A program made the translations under genes and the position numbers. From Streptomyces monomycini (GTDB lineage: Bacteria; Actinomycetota; Actinomycetes; Streptomycetales; Streptomycetaceae), in contig NZ_JAFIQY010000008.1 of assembly GCF_022271435.1 (NCBI RefSeq), positions 124,001 to 188,000 of the forward strand: a DNA stretch of 64,000 nt, read 5' to 3'. Numbering within the stretch: the stretch's first letter is position 1; every line of letters starts with the position of its first letter. The notes below the pieces were generated by a model. The model saw nothing but the letters and a program-made list of their open reading frames with translations, was not told where the DNA came from and made no database searches. Below are positions 9,369 to 18,464 of this stretch, one piece after another.

Positions 9369-11233
9369 GTGAGCTGCGCCTGGTCCACCTCACCTATGCG
9401 GGCATGGGCAAGCCCACCGCGAGCGTGAGCTTCGGCCCGGCCCTCACCGTGATCTACGGGGCGTCCGACACCGGCAAGTCGTTCATCGCTGAATCCATCG
9501 AGTACATGCTCGGTGGCAGCCAGGCCCCCGAGGTGCCGGAAGCCGACGGCTACAGCCAGATTCTTTTGGGACTGCGGCTGCCGGACGGGACGCCGCTGAC
9601 CCTGCTGCGGGCCCCCCGCAGCAGCACCATCCACCTTTACCGCAGCGATCATCGCTCGGTGGTGACCGCGCCCGCCGACACCCAGGTCACCGCCGCCCAC
9701 ACGGCACGCAGCAAGAACAGCCTGTCGCTGTTCCTCATGAACGAGCTTGCGCTGGCCGATCTGAGGATCCGCAAGAACGAAGCCGGCGCCAGCCGCAGCC
9801 TGGCCCTGCGCGATCTCGTCCACCTCTGTGTCATCCCCGAGACGCGAATGGTCGCTCCTCTGTCCCCGGTCCTGCCCTCGGGCGCGGCCAGCGGCAAGAC
9901 GGCGGCAGCCTCGGTCATGCGGCTGGTGCTGACCGGTGAAAGCGATCCGGATGTGGACTCCGGCCTCAACGCGGGACAGCGCCGGGTCAACAAAGGCAAG
10001 ATCACTCTGCTCGATCAGATAATCCTCGATCTGCAGAGCAAACTGACCACAAACGAGAACGTCAGGGAGCTCCGGGATCGCCAGGTGCGGCTGCAGGCGT
10101 CCATCGACGAGCACTCCACGACCTTGCGAGTGATCACGGACCGGCACCTGACGGCGGTCACCACCCGGATGAAGGCAGCCGAGGAACTGGCCGTGGTGGA
10201 GTCCCGCCTCGGGGAGACCGGCGACCTGGTGTCCCGGTTCCGCCTGCTGGAGGATCAGTACCGCTCCGATCTCGCCCGCCTGGAGATGGTGACCGAAGCC
10301 GGCAGCCTGCTGGGCTACTTCCGGGTGGGCACCTGCGTGTTCTGCGGCGCTCAGCCGGAACACCAACACCCCGGACACAGCGAACACGAGACGACCCAGC
10401 TCCACCTCGCCGTCCAGAACGAGACCGCCAAGACCACCAGCCTCCTTGCCGACCTGCTGCCCACGATCGAGGACCTGCTGGTCCAGTTCGAAACGCTCAC
10501 CCAGCGCCGGGCATCCCTGCTGCACGACACCGCCCGCATGGACCAGGAGATCGCCGCCACCCAGGAACAGCTCGCCCCCATGCGCGCCCGTATGGAGGAG
10601 CATCTCCATGCCCGCTCCGAGATCGAGCGGAACCTCGAACTCCACGAGCGGATCGACGAACTGGAACAGCGGCGCTCACGGCTGGACGGTGAAGCGGTGG
10701 GAGGGGCCCAGCGGCCGTCCGACTATGTCCCCAACCGGATCCTGACGTTGTTCGACGAGGCGCTGCGCCGCACCCTGGAAGCATGGAAGGTCCCCTCGGT
10801 GGAGTTCGCCGAGTACGACCAGTACGCCATGGACATCCGTGCGGGTGGCCGTGCTCGTCCCAGCCGAGGCAAAGGGGTGCGCTCCGTCCTGCACTCCGCA
10901 TTCACCACTGCGCTAGCCCAGTTCTGTCTGGAGAACGACAGGCCGCACCCGGGTTTCATCGTTCTTGACTCACCGGTGGTCACCTATCGGGACCCCATCC
11001 TGGACGACGAGCCGGTCGGCGAGGACGTCGACATGACTACGCACGTGGTCGACCAGTTCTACGCAGACATGCTCGACTTCCCCGGTCAGGCTGTCATCAT
11101 CGAGAACGGTGACCCGCCCCTTAGCGTCCTGTCCGAAGCCAGCATCTACCGCTTCACCGGAACAGGACCTGGCAGAAACGGCTTCTTCCCCACGGGCCCT
11201 CAGGAGACTGAGGCAGACGCGGCCTCGCTCTGA
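9365..11233 (+). CDS. ABC-3C system ATPase (DUF3732-like, SMC/Rad50-type)
   Basis: A 622-residue ABC ATPase of the Rad50/SMC kind. Walker A GASDTGKS is at residues 32-39, followed by FIAESIEYMLGG. Residues about 215-470 are coiled coil, interrupted by TCVFCGAQPEHQHPGHSEHE, a CxxC plus His cluster that looks like a zinc hook. The distal Walker B is GFIVLDSPVV, with a conserved YRDP after it. In ABC-3C systems the ATPase is believed to sense a nucleic-acid state and license the effector. The ATG overlaps the preceding stop as ATGA, fixing the start. Confidence 0.8.
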   Translation: MSELRLVHLTYAGMGKPTASVSFGPALTVIYGASDTGKSFIAESIEYMLGGSQAPEVPEADGYSQILLGLRLPDGTPLTLLRAPRSSTIHLYRSDHRSVVTAPADTQVTAAHTARSKNSLSLFLMNELALADLRIRKNEAGASRSLALRDLVHLCVIPETRMVAPLSPVLPSGAASGKTAAASVMRLVLTGESDPDVDSGLNAGQRRVNKGKITLLDQIILDLQSKLTTNENVRELRDRQVRLQASIDEHSTTLRVITDRHLTAVTTRMKAAEELAVVESRLGETGDLVSRFRLLEDQYRSDLARLEMVTEAGSLLGYFRVGTCVFCGAQPEHQHPGHSEHETTQLHLAVQNETAKTTSLLADLLPTIEDLLVQFETLTQRRASLLHDTARMDQEIAATQEQLAPMRARMEEHLHARSEIERNLELHERIDELEQRRSRLDGEAVGGAQRPSDYVPNRILTLFDEALRRTLEAWKVPSVEFAEYDQYAMDIRAGGRARPSRGKGVRSVLHSAFTTALAQFCLENDRPHPGFIVLDSPVVTYRDPILDDEPVGEDVDMTTHVVDQFYADMLDFPGQAVIIENGDPPLSVLSEASIYRFTGTGPGRNGFFPTGPQETEADAASL

Positions 11234-11369
11234 ACCGCTGAGCAGACCGGGGGGCAACCGCTCCCTCGGTGGTACGCACGCGCAGAAATCCGCCGCGGGA
11301 CCAACCACTCAGACGTATCGGGCACCCACCGCACCCTTCGGTCTGGCTGTGTCACTTGGGTCCGACCGG

Positions 11370-11825
11370 TCATCCGCTATGTCGGCGGTCCAGTTCCTCA
11401 AAGATCTGGCGGCGCAGTTCCGTGCGCGAGCCGGGGATCTGCAGACGGCCGGCGCGGGTCTCGAAAGGTGACAGGCGCGCGCGGATGTGCCGGTACTGCT
11501 CTGGATAGCGTCGCACCAGCTCGTTGTAGGCCTGGTCGGCGACGTGCTTGAGCACCGCGTGACTGGGGTCGCGGCGCTCGGCCAGGGACAGGGCATCGTT
11601 GAGCGAGATGATCAGACGGATGGCCTCCGCGCGGCGCTGCAGCAGCGCGGCGAACAAGCGCCGCTGGGAGTGGAGTCGCTCGATCTGATCCGGGGTGCGC
11701 GGCGTCCGCTGGAGCGTCAGATCGTGTAGGCCCTTGCAGTGCGGGTTGCCGGTGGCTGCGGCGAAGGCGAGCAGGGTTTCGGTGAGCTGGTCTCGCCACC
11801 GGTTGAGCACCAGCGGGTGACACAT
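11370..11825 (-). CDS. Hypothetical helical protein
   Basis: A 151-residue protein that is mostly predicted helix and rich in Arg, Leu and Glu. A typical stretch is RRLFAALLQRRAEAIRLIIS. No family is recognised. ATG 11825 overlaps the stop of the upstream minus-strand gene as TGATG, so the two are probably coupled and work together. Longer upstream starts only read into that neighbour. No signal peptide or membrane helix is seen. Confidence 0.6.
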   Translation of the reverse strand: MCHPLVLNRWRDQLTETLLAFAAATGNPHCKGLHDLTLQRTPRTPDQIERLHSQRRLFAALLQRRAEAIRLIISLNDALSLAERRDPSHAVLKHVADQAYNELVRRYPEQYRHIRARLSPFETRAGRLQIPGSRTELRRQIFEELDRRHSG

Positions 11826-12766
11826 CACATCGTCGCGTTTTCCTGCTGTGCGGCGTCGGTGAGCAGCCGCTGCTGGAAGGCGGGGGAGTCGAGTTCGAGG
11901 ACCTTTCGCACGGCGTCGTTCACGGGTGCGATGAGCCACCCGTTGTCGATGCAACGGGTGATCTTGTCCTGGATGCGGCGCACCGGAGCGGCTGCCGAGG
12001 CGGCCACGCCAGCTCTTGCCGCGAGTTCACGGACGAGCTCCTCCTTCTCGTCGCTGCGATAGCGGCCCAGCCATGCTCGCGCCACACGCCTGGAGTCGTC
12101 GGAGGCCGCTGGGAACGGGAGAACCCCTGCTTCCGTGAGCTCGGCGATACGCTCCTGCTTGAGGCGCTGCTCCGCCTCTCGCAGCCGCTTGTGCACGGCG
12201 TGCTGCTGGGAGTGCAAGGTTTGTGCGATGTTGTCGTGCCGTCCGGACAGGACGCGCATTTCGCGCCGGAGCTGCCGGTCGTGCAGTGCGTAGGTCAGTG
12301 GCTCTGGTGGATACGGTCCTGGCCGAACAGCAACTCGTCGAGCCCGGTACGTCGCATCCCGCAAGCCTGTGCGGTCACGACCCTGGCCAGGTCCAGGAGG
12401 CTCACATTGATCAGGTCGGACAGCTCGTGCAGCGGCAGCTGCCAGGGCTGCGGATGCGGCACCCTTACCGCGCGCAGCCCCGCCCCGTCGATGACCGGCG
12501 CAGAGCGCTTCTGCTTGGTGCGCACGTGAGGCTCGCGCATCGTTCAGTGCGAATCGGGTGTTGAGGTAGCGCAGGGTGCGGCCACGGTGCAGGGCCGTTG
12601 TCGGACGGTCCCGCAAGGTCCGGCAGGGGGCGTACCGCGGCGCCCCGCAGGTCGGGCACACGATCGTTGCGACGTCGCGGGCACTCACGTTCCACAGGGC
12701 CTGCCGTGCGGCACCCGGGGCCGCCGCATGCTCGCCCCTGGTGGGGATGCTGAAGGTGGAAGCCAT
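11825..12766 (-). CDS. Zinc-finger protein with a probable double frameshift
   Basis: The open frame from ATG 12766 to 11825 is 313 residues. Its first 75 residues hold a mycobacterial-type zinc-binding segment, VCPTCGAPRYAPCRTLRD, and its last 150 residues are charged helix (RLREAEQRLKQERIAELTEAG). The middle, roughly 12540 to 12295, is Ala/Arg/Gly-rich and unlike protein, while another frame there reads as good protein. A +1 slip near 12540 and a compensating slip near 12295 would join the good parts. Alternatives are three separate small genes, or sequencing errors. Function is not known; zinc and nucleic-acid binding is inferred from the Cys pattern. Confidence 0.45.
   Translation of the reverse strand: MASTFSIPTRGEHAAAPGAARQALWNVSARDVATIVCPTCGAPRYAPCRTLRDRPTTALHRGRTLRYLNTRFALNDARASRAHQAEALCAGHRRGGAARGKGAASAALAAAAARAVRPDQCEPPGPGQGRDRTGLRDATYRARRVAVRPGPYPPEPLTYALHDRQLRREMRVLSGRHDNIAQTLHSQQHAVHKRLREAEQRLKQERIAELTEAGVLPFPAASDDSRRVARAWLGRYRSDEKEELVRELAARAGVAASAAAPVRRIQDKITRCIDNGWLIAPVNDAVRKVLELDSPAFQQRLLTDAAQQENATM
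12295..12540 (-). CDS. Alternative-frame middle segment of the zinc-finger locus
   Basis: An 81-residue frame from ATG 12540 to a TGA at 12295. It reads LHELSDLINVSLLDLARVVT and ends FGQDRIHQSH, with normal codon bias, unlike the overlapping frame. It is either the true middle of the zinc-finger protein, reached by a shifted frame, or an independent short gene. Its end overlaps, by the bases CTGA, a CTG codon of the downstream coding segment. No family is recognised. Confidence 0.35.
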   Translation of the reverse strand: MREPHVRTKQKRSAPVIDGAGLRAVRVPHPQPWQLPLHELSDLINVSLLDLARVVTAQACGMRRTGLDELLFGQDRIHQSH

Positions 12767-13063
12767 GCACCGCAAACTCCCAGCCGCGACGCGCCGGTCT
12801 TGCCCAACGTGTCCTGCTGGTCCCGCGAACGAGGCGTTTGATACGCACGACCGTTCGGGACTTGCAGTTGTGTTCTCTTCGGTCGGGTGTGAGCAGCACC
12901 CGCCGCCGGACTTTCGGTTCGTGATCGACTTTGACGGCCCGACGGGACGAGGGCGAAGGAGTCCTGCGTGTCTTACGCGCCGTCGAATGCTGCTGCAGAT
13001 GGCGAGTCTCCGAGCGCCCACCCCTCGACGAGCGTGAACTGGGAGAGGCGCCATCTCTGCGGG

Positions 13064-13786
13064 GTGCGAGTGCACACCAGATCAATCACTCCGCCGAGTA
13101 CGAAGTTCTCAACGTCCGGTCGCCGCAGCCGCCGTGAGCGACCCGCCAAGCCGGCGCTCACGCGCGAGGGGATCATCGCCACCGCGGTCCGCATCATGAA
13201 GGTCGAGGGCCTGCAACGGGTCACGATGCGCCGGTTGGCGCAAGAGCTCGACACGGGACCGGCGTCGTTGTACGTCTACGTCGCCAACGTCGCCGAGCTT
13301 CACGCCGCGATCCTCGAGGAGCTGCTGGGCGAAGTCGATCTGAGCCCGGCCGTGGCGAGCGGTGACTGGCGCGAGCGGATCGAGGCTCTGCTCGCCTCGT
13401 ACATCGAGGTGCTCTACGCCCACACCAGCCTCGCCTAGTCGGCACTGACCGCCTGCCCCTCAGGCCCCAACTACCTCGACCTGGTCGAGGCCTTGCTGGC
13501 CCATATGGCCGAGGGCGGTGTCCCCGATGACCAGGCTGCTTGGGGGGTGGACGCACTGCTCCAGGTCGCCACCGCCACCGCGGCGGAGCAGTCGGCCCAT
13601 ACGCAGTCCGACAGGGCCGAGGAGGACTGGAACGCCTTGACGAATGTCCTCCGGCAGGCTTCAGTCGACCGGCACCCGTGCGTTGCTGCGCTGGCCGGGG
13701 AACTTGTCGCTGGTGCACCCGCCACGCGCCGGAACTTGATCTTTGATGCCCTCATCAGCGGCATCGTGCACACCCGGCGTCCCTAA
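13064..13786 (+). pseudogene. TetR-family regulator, interrupted by an in-frame amber stop
   Basis: The N-terminal TetR DNA-binding domain is clear: TREGIIATAVRIMKVEGLQR, then TMRRLAQELDTGPASLYVYV. A TAG at 13436-13438 stops the frame after LYAHTSLA. The same frame continues without a shift as SALTACPSGPNYLDLVEALL to a TAA at 13784-13786, giving a normal TetR ligand-binding domain. A single base change (CAG or CGG to TAG) is the simplest explanation. The start is uncertain: GTG 13064 or 13070 fit, and the frame is open further upstream. A truncated DNA-binding form could still be made (inference). Confidence 0.7.
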
Positions 13787-13931
13787 GCAGTTGTCGGACC
13801 GGTCCCGTCCCCATCGTCACCCCATGTCCTTTGTCGTCCAATCAAGCCGTTTGACAGTGAACCTGGTCCCGAGAGATCAACGGCCTCGATCCCGATAGCC
13901 TGGCGACTGAATTGCACAGACACGGGGGGGA
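13787..13931 (+). promoter_or_regulatory. Upstream region of the caspase-like gene
   Basis: A consensus -35 hexamer TTGACA is at 13851-13856. The best -10 at 17-bp spacing (AGATCA, 13874-13879) is weak. A run of seven G residues just before the ATG serves as ribosome site. Confidence 0.3.
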
Positions 13932-16900
13932 ATGATGGTTCGAGTACTTCTGCTCGGAGTTGGGACCTTCGAGAGCGTGGCCGACGACGAGTGGAGCCCC
14001 ACGTCAGAGGGGTTGACTCCGCTGCCGTCCGTTGAACCGCGGGTGCGTGAGCTTGCTGTGGCGCTCTCACATTTCGACGGACTGAACGTCAGTGAACCGG
14101 TGATCGACGCGGACCGGTCCAGCATTGAGGAGAGCTGGCAGCAATTGCGGCACGATGCGCAAGGCCCGCCGCATATCGTTCACTTTGCCGGTCACGGGAT
14201 TCCTCGCGGCCGGGTCCTGTACCTGCCCGCGCACGACAGCCGTCCGACCGACCTCCCGAAATCAGCGATTGATATCGGCCGATGGCTGAACGAGGTCGAG
14301 CACGGATCCGACCAGTCTTCGGTTCTGTTCCTCCTCGATGTTTGCGGTGCGGGGGCCGCGACGGACCACCAGCTGTTCCAGGACGTTCCCGAGGGCGACC
14401 GAAGAGCCTGGGTGATTGCGGCCTGCACTGCAGACGAGAGCGCCTTCGACGCACGGTTCACCAAGGCCGCAGCCCAGGCGCTGGAGCGGCTCCGCTTGGG
14501 GCACTGGGATGTCTCTCCGGCTCTGTCCCACGTGCCGGTGGAGGCTGTCGCCGACGAGATCGCGCGGGAGCTGGTCCGCCTCGGCGAAGGGTATCCGCAG
14601 ACTGTGCTGCACTCGCCGCGCCGAGCCGCCTCATTGCCGGTGCCGGAGTTCTTCGCCAACCCGGCGTTCAGTACCGACGGCTGGCAACGGCTCCGGAGCC
14701 GGCTCCGGTTGGCAGTTCGGGAACTGGCGGCGGAGTTCGACCCCGGTCTGGACCCCGTGCACTTTCTCACCCGGGCGTCCGGCCGCCTGGACGACGCCGC
14801 TGCGATGACGGGCTGCCTGTTCACTGGGCGGACCCAGGAGTTGACCCTGATCCGCTCTTGGTTGGCGAGCGACGAACCCTTGTTGCTGGTCACCGGGAGC
14901 CCCGGGGCCGGAAAGTCGGCGCTGCTGGGGGTGACGGTCTTCCTGTCGCACAACCAGCTCGCGGAGCTGAGTACCGTGCTGGTTGGTCGCATTCCTGCTC
15001 AGTACCGCCCGGAGCGCCGGTATCCAACACTTGTGGCCGTCCATGCCCGGCACCGGAGCATGGACGAGGTGATTGCTTCGATCATGGTTCAACTGACGCC
15101 GGAGGGCGCGGAGCTGGCCGTCGCTAGCAGTGAGCAAGCTCTGGACGAGCTCAAACGCATCGCCCAGGACCTGCCGGAGCCGGTGGTGCTCGTCCTCGAT
15201 GCCATTGACGAAGCCCTGGAGGGCGACCGCATCATCGCCGATCTGCTAGCCGAGCTCCTGCGTACGGTCCGCTCGGACGACCGCCCCGCCTTCCGAGCGC
15301 TCGTGGGGATACGCCCGCCGCAGGAGGATGGCTACGAGTTCTGTGAGGTGCCCGGTGCCCCCGTGGTGGTGCTTGACCTGGACACCTCTTCCGGTGGCGA
15401 TGGCCTCGCGGACGACCTCACCACCTACATCGCCGACATCCTGTACAGCGCTCCGGGCTACAGCGACCAGGCTCTTCGTGAGTCCGTGGCCCATGCGGTC
15501 GCTACCGCGATCGCTCATAGCCCCGACCTCAGCACCTTCCTCGTCGCAGCACTCTTCGCCGACTTCCTGCGGACCGGCGCACCCCTGACTCCCGCTGAGG
15601 CGGTCGCCCGACTGCCCGAGAACCTGCCGCAGCTGCTCGAACTGCACCTGCAGCCCACGCTGGACGGCGACCCGTGGATGCGGCACTTGATGGTGGGGTT
15701 GGCACAAGCGCGCGGACAGGGCATGCCGCTGGAGCTTGTGGTCGCAGCAGCTACCGCTGCCGCCACGGCCGCGGGTCAGGAACTCCGCCCGCTGATCCCG
15801 GACGAGGCCCGCGAGAAGCTGGCTGGTGCCCGCTTCTATCTGCGGACGAACATCGACGTGGACGGACGTCAGCTTTACCGGTTCTTCCACGAAACGATCA
15901 GCGAGCACTTCCGTGACGCCGGGGCAGAACGCGACGGGCTCGCCGAGACGCTCTTCCACGAACTGCTGTCGGCCGTCCCCGGGCGGTGGGCCGCTCAGGG
16001 GTCCCGGTGGGACCTGGCCGCACCGTATCTGCTGCGACACCTTATGGAGCATGCCGTTGCCGTACCGGGTGGCTCCGCGGTCGACCAGCTGTTCCTGGAC
16101 CCGGAGTACCTAGTCCGCGCGGATCACAACAGTGTCCGTGAGGCCGTCCACCGGACGAGGACCCCGGCAGCGCGGCGGGCCGGGGTCGCGTATCGGACGG
16201 CCTTCGGTCGCTTCGATACCGATGGCCTCTTTGGCCAGCCCATGCCGCTGGAGACGCGCCGTGCCAGGCTTCAGCAGAACCTGGCGACCTACCAGGCGGT
16301 CGGGCTCGCGCGCCATATCCACGACGAACAGGCCGTGCTCCGCACGCGATGGAGCACGGGCCTGCCCGAGGAGTCCCTGCTGTACGTCATCGGCGAGGAC
16401 GAGTTGGGCACCAGAGTGTCAGCCCTGGCTCTCGGATACGTCGATCGACGGGCCCTTGCCGTGTTCGCCGGCACCGACGGCTCCCTCCAGGCATGGGACA
16501 TCACACCGAGCCCCGACCACGCGTTCCGGTACTTCTCAACTCCTCGGACCGACGGGGGTGTCATCACCCACGTGGCGATCGTGCATCTGGACGAGCGGGC
16601 GGTCATCGTTTCGATCACTGACCGGAACGCGCTCCTGCTGCACAACCTCGCGACGGGTGAGCTCGTCGCCGACACACTCCTCGACGGTGCGAGGGTCTCA
16701 GCCTTGTCGGTCGTCGGCAGCGGCGACGAGACGGTCCTTGCAGTTGGTCGGATCAGTGGCGAGATCAGCCTGGTCGGCCTGCTGAACGAGGAGTTCGGCA
16801 AAATCCTCCATACCGTCGAGGCCGGGAGCGCCGCCATCGATTCGCTGCTCGGCGTGGAGTCCGCAGACGGCTCCCTGGCCTTCCACTGCGTTTCCGCCGA

Positions 16901-18464
16901 GTCTCAGGAACATGGACTGATGGTGTTGCGTAATCTGGATGAGCGGCCCGTCACCATCTCGTCGCAGGGACCGCTCCAGGAGGTGCGGATCCAAGCCGCG
17001 AACGAGCACACTCCGCTGTTCTCGCTCATCGCCTACCACCCCAGCGAGTATGCGGCAAGAGTGAACGGTGAGACCGTCCACATCATCACGGAACCCCAAG
17101 ACCGAGGGCTGGCACTCGTAGACATTCGTCGTGTCGACTGCTTTCAGCTCGCGCTGACTGCCCATCGCGACGACACCATTCGGGTGTGGGACCTCGACGT
17201 TTGTCCGCGGTTCGGTCACGGCCAAAACAATTGGCGGCCCGCCACGGTTCTCGGCACCATCCGGCTCGGCGGCTCGGAACTCGCCCTCAGCGCCGAACTC
17301 GCGTCAGGAGAGATCAAGGCTTGGGACCTGACCACCGGAGTCGAGAATCGAGAAATGACCGACCTCGGCAGTCTCAGCCATGCCGCCACCGTGATGGCCG
17401 GCGATGCGCCCTACGTCGTCACGGTGACCACGGAGAACGAGCTCGACACCTGGAATGTCCGTGAAGATGCCCTGGAATCGACGGTCCAACTACCGGTACC
17501 TGCCACCGCACTGACCACTGTGTCGCACGGCGATTCGATGTGGTCCGTGGTCGGCGGTGCCGACGGCGATATCCACGTGTGGGAGACGAGCAAGGAGTCG
17601 CCTTCCCACGTCCTCACCGGCGTGGAGGGGCCGGTCACGGAGTTGGCCGCAGGCGACGTCGGCGGCGAGTCTCTCCTGGTCAGCGTCCACAACGAACGCA
17701 GGGTCTCTCTCTGGTCCCTGGCTGACAGCACCCTGCGGCATTCGGTCACGCTAGATCAGGTTGGTGCGATCGTGATGCAAGGCGGCCGCCCGCTCGCTGC
17801 CGAGCCATCGGCGCACGACGGCCAGGTACGGGTCTGGGACCTCGTAACCACCTCGCTCGTGGGCTCAGTCCCCGTGACCAACCAGCGGGTGATGACCGTC
17901 AGCCAAGTGAACGGCAGACCGGTCCTCGTGGCCGCCGTCAATGAGACGGAGGTCCAGGCTTGGGACGCCGAATCCGGCGCTCCACTCGGACCTCCGGCCC
18001 CAGTGCCAGACCGAGTCCACACGATCACCCCATACGAGAGCGGCGTGCTGGTAGGCAGCAAGGCCGGCGACGTCACAGCCCTCGGATGGGCCTGCTCCAC
18101 AGCGGCGTCGACACTTCGCCCGACGAGGCCGACTGTCCACATCACCCACGTCCTGGCGTGGTTCCCGGGCGAACTGCTCTGCGACGATGCCCAGGCAGAC
18201 GGATGGGAGCTGCACACTGTCGATGAGTGGGAGGGAGGACTGCCGCCTTCCCACAGCCTCGTCTACACCCTCCCCATCACTGCGACGACAGCCGAACTCC
18301 AGGATGCGCTCGTCGATGTACTGGCGCTCGACGGACTCGAGGTCGTCCGGCTGGAGGCACACTGGTACGAGATCAGGACGGTCAACGGCGCAGCTGCCGA
18401 AGGCCCTTGGCGATTTCCGGCGTACTCCGTTCATTGCCATTCCGAGGAAAGGCCACAGCAGTGA
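13932..18464 (+). CDS. Caspase-like protease / STAND NTPase / WD40-repeat protein
   Basis: A 1510-residue sensor-effector protein. The N-terminal 240 residues are a caspase-like fold with the expected dyad: His88 in VHFAGHG and Cys138 in LLDVCGAG. A STAND/NACHT-type NTPase follows at about 300-560, with Walker A GSPGAGKSA (Lys328) and Walker B VLVLDAIDEA (Asp423). A helical linker leads to a C-terminal WD40-type propeller region from about residue 820 to 1400, with units such as DDTIRVWDLD, SGEIKAWDLTTG, DGDIHVWETS and DGQVRVWDLV. This architecture is known from bacterial NLR-like and cell-suicide proteins. No membrane helix or signal peptide is seen. ATG 13935 is an equally good start. The stop overlaps the hydrolase start as GTGA. 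Confidence 0.85.
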   Translation: MMVRVLLLGVGTFESVADDEWSPTSEGLTPLPSVEPRVRELAVALSHFDGLNVSEPVIDADRSSIEESWQQLRHDAQGPPHIVHFAGHGIPRGRVLYLPAHDSRPTDLPKSAIDIGRWLNEVEHGSDQSSVLFLLDVCGAGAATDHQLFQDVPEGDRRAWVIAACTADESAFDARFTKAAAQALERLRLGHWDVSPALSHVPVEAVADEIARELVRLGEGYPQTVLHSPRRAASLPVPEFFANPAFSTDGWQRLRSRLRLAVRELAAEFDPGLDPVHFLTRASGRLDDAAAMTGCLFTGRTQELTLIRSWLASDEPLLLVTGSPGAGKSALLGVTVFLSHNQLAELSTVLVGRIPAQYRPERRYPTLVAVHARHRSMDEVIASIMVQLTPEGAELAVASSEQALDELKRIAQDLPEPVVLVLDAIDEALEGDRIIADLLAELLRTVRSDDRPAFRALVGIRPPQEDGYEFCEVPGAPVVVLDLDTSSGGDGLADDLTTYIADILYSAPGYSDQALRESVAHAVATAIAHSPDLSTFLVAALFADFLRTGAPLTPAEAVARLPENLPQLLELHLQPTLDGDPWMRHLMVGLAQARGQGMPLELVVAAATAAATAAGQELRPLIPDEAREKLAGARFYLRTNIDVDGRQLYRFFHETISEHFRDAGAERDGLAETLFHELLSAVPGRWAAQGSRWDLAAPYLLRHLMEHAVAVPGGSAVDQLFLDPEYLVRADHNSVREAVHRTRTPAARRAGVAYRTAFGRFDTDGLFGQPMPLETRRARLQQNLATYQAVGLARHIHDEQAVLRTRWSTGLPEESLLYVIGEDELGTRVSALALGYVDRRALAVFAGTDGSLQAWDITPSPDHAFRYFSTPRTDGGVITHVAIVHLDERAVIVSITDRNALLLHNLATGELVADTLLDGARVSALSVVGSGDETVLAVGRISGEISLVGLLNEEFGKILHTVEAGSAAIDSLLGVESADGSLAFHCVSAESQEHGLMVLRNLDERPVTISSQGPLQEVRIQAANEHTPLFSLIAYHPSEYAARVNGETVHIITEPQDRGLALVDIRRVDCFQLALTAHRDDTIRVWDLDVCPRFGHGQNNWRPATVLGTIRLGGSELALSAELASGEIKAWDLTTGVENREMTDLGSLSHAATVMAGDAPYVVTVTTENELDTWNVREDALESTVQLPVPATALTTVSHGDSMWSVVGGADGDIHVWETSKESPSHVLTGVEGPVTELAAGDVGGESLLVSVHNERRVSLWSLADSTLRHSVTLDQVGAIVMQGGRPLAAEPSAHDGQVRVWDLVTTSLVGSVPVTNQRVMTVSQVNGRPVLVAAVNETEVQAWDAESGAPLGPPAPVPDRVHTITPYESGVLVGSKAGDVTALGWACSTAASTLRPTRPTVHITHVLAWFPGELLCDDAQADGWELHTVDEWEGGLPPSHSLVYTLPITATTAELQDALVDVLALDGLEVVRLEAHWYEIRTVNGAAAEGPWRFPAYSVHCHSEERPQQ

